NCBI GenBank assembly: GCA_025084515.1
Contig: JAJAGP010000047.1
Coordinates: 1,032,876 to 1,096,875 of the forward strand
DNA from: Ancistrus triradiatus
Taxonomy: Eukaryota > Chordata > Actinopteri > Siluriformes > Loricariidae
Direction of reading: 5' to 3'
DNA length: 64,000 nt
The notes beneath the pieces are model-generated. The model saw only the letters and a program-made list of their open reading frames with translations, was not told the origin of the DNA and made no database searches. Within the stretch, counting starts at the first letter, position 1, and the number at the start of each line of letters is the position of its first letter. Positions 57,975 to 64,000 of this stretch are shown in pieces. The translations under genes and the position numbers were made by a program.

Positions 57975-58352
57975 ATATATAAGTCAAAATATATATACAC
58001 ACATATACACACAACATTATCTCGTTGTTTAATGTTATTATGTACTGTAGAGGGAGAAATATGTAAATCCCTTCTGGTCTTTCTTTGAGGAACATTGCTT
58101 TTAAACATTTCAATAAATTTCTTACACATTTGTTGATAAACTGAAGATTCTCTGCCCATCTTGACTCCCCACAGATTCTGACTTTTGTGAATACTCCTTT
58201 TGTACCAAATTGTACTTAAAATTGTCCCTGTCCCAACTTCATTTGGAATGTGTTGCAGGCCTGAATGCAGGAATGGATGTTTATTAACAAACACTGCATA
58301 TATTTTTTATTAGCAGTTTCCATACCGTCCCAACTAATTTTGGATTGTAATA
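57975..58352 (-). pseudogene. Tc1-like transposase N-terminus with terminal repeat
   Basis: Minus-strand MGRESSVYQQMCKKFIEMF followed by LHISPSTVHNNI is a Tc1-type HTH. The outer end ("gtcccaactaattttggatt", 58325-58345) matches in reverse the repeat end at 22498, so both belong to one family. Confidence 0.6.
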
Positions 58353-58986
58353 TGACCAAGAACCTCTTGCAATACCACCACAAACCACAAGGGGTTCACA
58401 AAACTCTGTAAGCTGTGACATGTTTCCATTTGTAAAACTAAATAGTCACTCTCAGTCTACAATAAACGGCCCAGACCATTATAAATCCTTGTCCAAACTT
58501 GGAACCATGGTACCTTGGTAGCTGTAGCATTTTACAGGTATCCATCTAAATATATTCCATAACCTCAGTGAAGACATTTAAAGTGTTTCAGTGTTAATAC
58601 AGCACACACACACACACACACATATATGTATGTGAGAGAAAATATAAAACTAGTTGCACCCACCCAAACTAGAAAATCTGTTTTCAAATAAAAATTTATT
58701 TAAGAGAACCAATCATGTGTGCTCACGTGCCTACATTTTTCAGGTATTACCACGGATCTGAGGACAAAAATAGGCACAGGCGCACACACCCAAGTTTGTC
58801 TTTAATCGTTGTAGGGACTTCCAATTGACATAATGTTTATGTAGCTCATTAATGCTACATCTTTATTCCTAGGACCCTAAAGTTCTTTTGCTTTTCAAAA
58901 GACAACGAAATAAATGTTAGATCTTTCTATCCTTTTGGGTCCTCTATCTTTGTTTGTCCTTACAATGATGTGTAAACCTAATGTGT

Positions 58987-58988
<2 letters not shown>

Positions 58989-59032
<44 letters not shown>
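58989..59032. repeat. CA microsatellite
   Basis: About 22 CA units. Shorter CA runs lie at 57234-57252 and 58603-58621. Confidence 0.95.
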
Positions 59033-59038
<6 letters not shown>

Positions 59039-59339
59039 ACGTGACACCTTTGGTATGTAACAGAGGTAACAATAGCAAGACTATTGTTAGTGTGGACATA
59101 ACTATGCAGGCTGATATGGGAGACGGAGAGTTGCCACTTGTGCAGGTATATTAGACAGATGATTAGCTTAGAGTTTTGGCCATGGGTTATAAAGTAAACG
59201 TACTGAAATAGTTATGCTAATTGTACCCACATGACTTTAACCCATGTTAAAAAAGTGAAAGTTATTTATGAGATTATTGATGTAGTTCCCATGCAAAAAT
59301 GTAAAATGTAAAAATTGTAAAATATTAAGTTCTTAACCA

Positions 59340-60515
59340 TGCTGATAACAAATCATTGGTCAGAATATCACCAGCAAGAACTAAGAAAATGCACCCCTGA
59401 AAAAAAGCTGGAAAGAGGAAAATTCACTTGCATAGTCTTCTTGGACACAAAGTTAAGATCATGAAAACATTTAAATGTTTGATATAGAACAATATGCTGT
59501 CTTGTGAGTCCCAATGTAAACAAGTTAGACAACAAGCTAGATTTCATGCAGGAGATACTGTCAGGAACCACATAGCTGGTTTTCATCAGACCTGCTGCAG
59601 CTATTCTGAACTTTACAAGGCCCTAAATGCACAGAAAATCCCTATTTCACTATTAGCTATTAAGAGAATAGGTCAGTGGTTTGAAACAACAGGTGTAGCT
59701 AGAAAGAAAGGGTCTGGAAGGCCAAATGCCTCTTGAAGTAGAAATGACCATCTGCTGAAATTTATTGTTCTCAACAACAGGAAAACAAACCTTCAAAAAC
59801 TGTCTGTCTGAGCAATAACCAGAAGGTTGGCTAATGCAGGTTTAATTTAATATGGAAAGTTTTTCTAGGACTGGTTCAGCAGAGCTGTGTGGACTGATGA
59901 ATAATGATTTGAGTTGCATGGTGATGGTCCAGAGAGGTGTCTTCAAAGATCTGGTGAGAAATACAATAGTGAATCCATCTCTACTACCAAGTACAGAAGT
60001 AGAGGTATTGTTTTTTTAGTTGCTGATACTGGTGAGCTGCTTTACTATAAAAAGTCAACTACTTCTTTATACAATTAATGGAGTACTTGCTTGCTTCCCA
60101 CAATGGAAAAGATGTTTTCTAAAGAGAAACTATCACATTATTTATCAACAATACAATGCTCCTTCTCACACTGCGACCACCAATCCATCAGGCTCATGTT
60201 TTTGACTGGATTTAAACCATATAGAGAATATTTGGTCTCATTTTAAACATTTTTCAGCTACTCATCAACTGTTTGAAGCCATTACCATTGAATGGAACAA
60301 CGCTGACTCTTCTATCTATAATAAGCTGTCCATAAGTTTACCCACAAGACTTAAACATTTGGTTAAATCATATGGAAAGGCTATCCCATAATGAGGTACT
60401 ATATATACTAGTTTAATTCTTGCTAATTCCTTGAATCTTTATTTGCTGTTGAGACCATTAAAAACACAATATTTTTCAATTTTGGCATTGGCCATTTTTT
60501 GCACACGAGTGTATA
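59340..60515 (+). pseudogene. Tc1-like element relic upstream of myom1
   Basis: Same family as 5090-6480 and better kept. The HTH is readable (LAIKRIGQWFETTGVARKKG, about 59655-59715), followed by broken catalytic parts to 60380. It ends with "cacacgagtgtata" near 60513. Confidence 0.65.
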
Positions 60516-60579
60516 AGGTGCTTATCAGTAAGTTATCACTGTGAATGTGAGAACTGACTTGAGCTGCTATGCTATCGCG

Positions 60580-60610
60580 CTATATTTAACGGTGCACAAT
60601 CCATAAAAGG
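60580..60610 (+). promoter_or_regulatory. myom1: MEF2 site and CArG box of the myom1 promoter
   Basis: CTATATTTAA at 60580-60589 fits the MEF2 consensus CTAWWWWTAR. CCATAAAAGG at 60601-60610 is a perfect CArG (SRF) box and also TATA-like (ATAAAAGG). Centres are 21 bp apart, two helical turns. Both factors drive striated-muscle genes, which fits a sarcomere gene. Confidence 0.65.
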
Positions 60611-60634
60611 TCTGGGTGCAGAGCTGCATGCCGG

Positions 60635-60802
60635 CCCTCCTCGGGATTATTTTTGCTGTTGGAGATTGTGCTCCCTATGTTGAGTGCTTGGGTTTGCGTT
60701 GATTTCCAGCTTTGTTGATTGTTCCTCAGACCTGGAGCTTTCTTTCTGTTTCTTTCTCTGTCCTACCTGAACTGACTTTTAGCCTGAGGAGCTTTGAATA
60801 AG
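60635..60802 (+). other. myom1: candidate myom1 non-coding exon 1
   Basis: Ends in AATAAG followed by a GTGAGT donor at 60803. It starts about 25 bp below a TATA-like CArG box. No long open frame is present. The intron to the coding exon would be about 1.35 kb. Confidence 0.6.
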
Positions 60803-61159
60803 GTGAGTGCCTTTACTGTGTGGTGTGACCTCTTGGTGATTGCTAGTACTAAGAGGACCAGAGTAGGTTTTATTATTCTGTTGCAAAAACTGTTGGAAAA
60901 CATTGTACTGTACAAACTAAAAAAGCATGTCATTAATTTACTTTAGAAGTTTCATGACTTCTACAAATTGGGCAAATTCCATTTGCGTTACTATAGCAAT
61001 ATTTTGTTTTTGGAGGAAATTGTCAGCAACAATTATACAATCCTTATCGCTCAAAATAAAACAAAATATACAGAAATATATATAATGTCTTAATGATCAG
61101 TATAATTAATGATCATATAATATATAATGGTCTTCATAATGAGTACATACAGTCTTATA

Positions 61160-61312
61160 CTGTGGGTAGCTGAGTAGTTAGGGCTACAACTAATTAGACT
61201 ACTAATTGAAACATTGTGAATACACATTGTGAATAGGAAAGGCCCTTAACCTTCAACTACTCAGCTCAGTTGTAATTTGCTCTGGATAAGGATGTAATAT
61301 AAATGTAATTTG
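61160..61312 (+). repeat. tRNA-derived SINE, decayed
   Basis: "gggtagctgagtagttaggg" head and "tttgctctggataaggatg" tail, with the middle lost. In myom1 intron 1; the rest of 61320-62150 shows nothing I recognise. Confidence 0.5.
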
Positions 61313-62201
61313 CTTGAGCACACCTGGTCAAGTGACGTGTTTTGTTTCTTTAAATGTAAAGATGTTAATGCTACCTCTACAGGAACTAACTTAATTGTGA
61401 CATATTTCTGCAAATATTAATGAAGCATTAACAGCTCTATTGAGCTTGATAACCTTACCTAAACACTGATGGATCATCTGGAGATGGAGTATATGTTGCA
61501 CTTTATGTTACATTTAAGTATGTTTCCCACAGAGCTTCTTTCATTTAAAAAATCAGCAACATTTGACCAGAGGTGCCCTACGATTAGCATTAGACTGTAT
61601 GTACCTAAATGATATTTCTCTTCAGTCATGTTTCTCTAATTAAAGATAAGGCCATCATTCTATTGACAAGTTTTTATCGTATAAATCGCAGTGCAGTACC
61701 TTTTCCAGGAGTGTATGCAAAGTTTATACAGAGTAGTCATTTGATGCATGTTGTTTCCGAATTTGTTGTATTTTATAAGTGCATGTTGATAGTTTGCATG
61801 TGGTTTCTGTATTTTAATCTTTAACAACAATGATTACAATCAGACTCACAGGCTATTAGGATCATTACTACTAACCTACATATAGATTTAAAATCACTGA
61901 TGTTAATACTTTCCCCCAAAGTAACATGTACAATGAGATATGCTCAATTATATCTAATTCCTTGATTTAAAGGACTGTAGAGTTTGTTCCAATAAATGAT
62001 AATAACAACTAAACCTAGTATTACTAAAATTCCAAACAGCATTATTAATCTAACACCCAACATTAAGAGGCTCATTACTGATAGAAGAAATGTATACTCC
62101 TCATATTGTCTAAACAACTGGGACATACGTTTACAGGACATGTTTAACTTGTGTATAGACATTTGAAAGATTTCACGGTAAGAGAACATCAGAGCAGGAA
62201 A

Positions 62202-62368
62202 ATGGCACTGAGCTATAAGGAGAAGGGCATATCTGGATCAATGCCATTCTACCAGAAGCACCACCGTCACTATGATCGTGCCTACCATAGCCGGGAGGCA
62301 GAGTCTGCAATCAGCCAATATCAGAAGAGCTCCAGTGCATACTCCGCCCACTCTACCAGCACCAGAGG
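62202..62368 (+). CDS. myom1: myomesin-1, first coding exon (gene continues past window)
   Basis: Start of the sarcomeric M-band protein that crosslinks myosin filaments and titin. Fifty-five codons plus two bases, from ATG 62202 to a GTAAGA donor at 62369. The segment SMPFYQKHHRHYDRAYHSRE matches the known myomesin-1 N-terminus (MSLPFYQRCHQHYDLSYR...), followed by a Ser/Tyr-rich stretch as in the family. The nine residues before MPFYQ are extra relative to human. A plausible acceptor is TGTGTATAG at 62150-62158. The Ig and FnIII domains lie beyond the window. The neighbouring divergent myl12 supports the call. Confidence 0.88.
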
Positions 62369-64000
62369 GTAAGAGGCCATGGCCAAGGAGTGGAGTCTGT
62401 CAGCTTAATCATCACCTGCTTAATCTCTTGTTAACGTCCATTTGATCCAGTCCCCACTGATATTTAGCTAACTACATCAATTGCTGATTTTCCCTTTAAA
62501 CATTCACCAACACCAAGCAACTTCTCTGAGAACCTTGCATGCTTTTGAATTCCAATTCTGCACTTGATATTGCCTGCTAAGAGTGAAAGAAACTCAGGTT
62601 AGTCCTGTGACTAACCTAAGGTCTAATTTTGATTTTTGATTTTTTTTTATTGGTGCTTGTTCTGTGGCAAGTTCAGTCTTATCTCACATTCAATAATTAT
62701 GTACAGTAATAGTAATAGTAAGCTACACAATGCAGTACAGTATAGTAACTGGGATTTCACTGGTGCCTAGTTATTGTAACCAAAAATTTTCATTGTAGGG
62801 TTTTGCTGTTGTTATTTCGACCATGATTGAGAATCTAAGGGCTTGTATTTGACCTCTGGATTTTGCCTAAATGTGTTGAGTGAGACTTTTTGCTGATTTA
62901 TTGTTTCGGCTCATCTGTGAGTCCATTATTTATAGGTAATTCTAGAGGATTATGTTATGGTGTGGAGCTTACATGTGATGACATCTGGCATTTTAAAATG
63001 TAAATGATCCTCATGTTATGGCAGAAACAACATATGGTGTCTGCCATTTTAAGGAGTTAGCAAATAATATACGTAAAGTACCTACATAATATGCATAAAT
63101 CCTATCCCTATAGAATTTAAGATATTTCTGCATAAATCTGATCTAAATCATCAGATTCCTAAAATTAGATAAAGAACACCAAATTAAACAAATGAGACAA
63201 AATATACATTGGAATTCATTATTGAGTAGAATGATTGTTTGCACTATGTCCTTCTGAAACATTTCTGTTGGATTAAGGTCAGGACATTGACGTGTCCCTT
63301 CCAAAACAATACCTTAATTCTTAATTATTATTTGGTAGAACCATATGTTTGCTTAGGTTCATTGTCTAGCTGCATGACCCACATTCCCTTGAGATTCTTG
63401 AGTGACACCTAACTCTAAGTTCACCTTCAGTTTAACTTTTGCCTCACATAAATAAATGGCCAAGTACAATATGTTTTCTCAGTCAGTTGGATTCTCTTTA
63501 TCTACTCTATTATTTATTTAGGACTTGTGTGAAAATGTGATGATGTTTTAGCTCATATTTAAGCAGAAATATAGAAAATTCTAAAATGTTCACAATTACT
63601 CAAGCACCACTCCAGATAATGTTTTAAACAGATGCAAAAATAATAATAACACCCCAATGTGGAACTTCTGACAGTTGGTATTTCATAATTGTTCTACGCT
63701 TCAGTATATGTTATAGACAGCCTCTAGTCAGACTTCAGAGACTCATACTTGATCTTTAAGTATGATATTCTCATACTGCTCTACCTTTTACTTGACTTAA
63801 CATTACTTAATCAAAACTGAAATGTAATGGCAGTAAGTGTGGCAGGATGAGTTATCACATGCCTACGGTGCAGTTTGAGTGTATTATGCTCTTATTATGA
63901 TTTTTTCTGTACATGTTGCTCTCAGCAGTGTGCTTGAATGTGATTGTAGTACTGGCTTTCTCAGAAATGTATTTCATATTTTGGGTGTAAAGAATATAAG
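62369..64000 (+). other. myom1: myom1 intron (incomplete)
   Basis: Follows the donor at 62369 and runs to the window end. About 63225-63440 looks like a degenerate DNA-transposon relic (minus-strand wording typical of Tc1-type transposases). Nothing else is recognised. Confidence 0.6.

Overview
The window is vertebrate nuclear DNA from a ray-finned (teleost) fish. The genes have spliced exons with GT/AG borders. The introns and spacers are full of fish-type repeats: Tc1/mariner relics from many families, tRNA-derived SINEs, an L2/Rex1-like LINE, pogo-like and hAT-like MITEs and CA/GT/GA/AT microsatellites. The abundance of Tc1 relics suggests, without proving, an otophysan such as a catfish. 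There is no operon, CRISPR array or bacterial-type system here.

Five protein-coding genes can be followed exon by exon. (1) An opioid receptor on +, best matched to the kappa type (oprk1), has coding exons at 2993-3198, 17143-17495 and 17614-18146 (363 aa). Its 13.9-kb first intron is packed with transposons. (2) chmp5 (ESCRT-III) on + has eight coding exons from 27154 to 34683 (220 aa). (3) fastkd3 (mitochondrial RNA-binding, RAP domain) on - has six coding exons from 45067 down to 38701 (660 aa) and lies tail-to-tail with chmp5. (4) A myosin regulatory light chain of the MYL12A/B type on - has three coding exons from 53876 down to 50049 (174 aa) and a probable non-coding first exon near 56811-56878. 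(5) The 5' end of myomesin-1 (myom1) on + has a non-coding exon ending at 60802 and a first coding exon at 62202-62368; the gene runs off the right edge. myl12 and myom1 are head-to-head about 3.8 kb apart, as MYL12A/B and MYOM1 are neighbours on human 18p11.

The left part (1-27 kb) holds the receptor and then a gene-poor, repeat-rich stretch with a 2.9-kb LINE relic. The middle (27-46 kb) holds the convergent chmp5/fastkd3 pair with many nested insertions. The right part (49-64 kb) holds the contractile pair. Promoter sites fit the gene roles: a full CRE at chmp5, NRF1-like and CCAAT sites upstream of mitochondrial fastkd3, a CArG-like site at myl12, and a MEF2 site plus a perfect CArG box at myom1.

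I did not find a new multi-gene system. The observations most worth checking are in the opioid receptor: an unusual charge pattern at two ligand-selectivity positions, and a C-terminal tail that ends next to a C6 run while an adjacent frame stays open for 72 codons. Others are the spaced MEF2/CArG pair at myom1 and several cleanly datable nested insertions.
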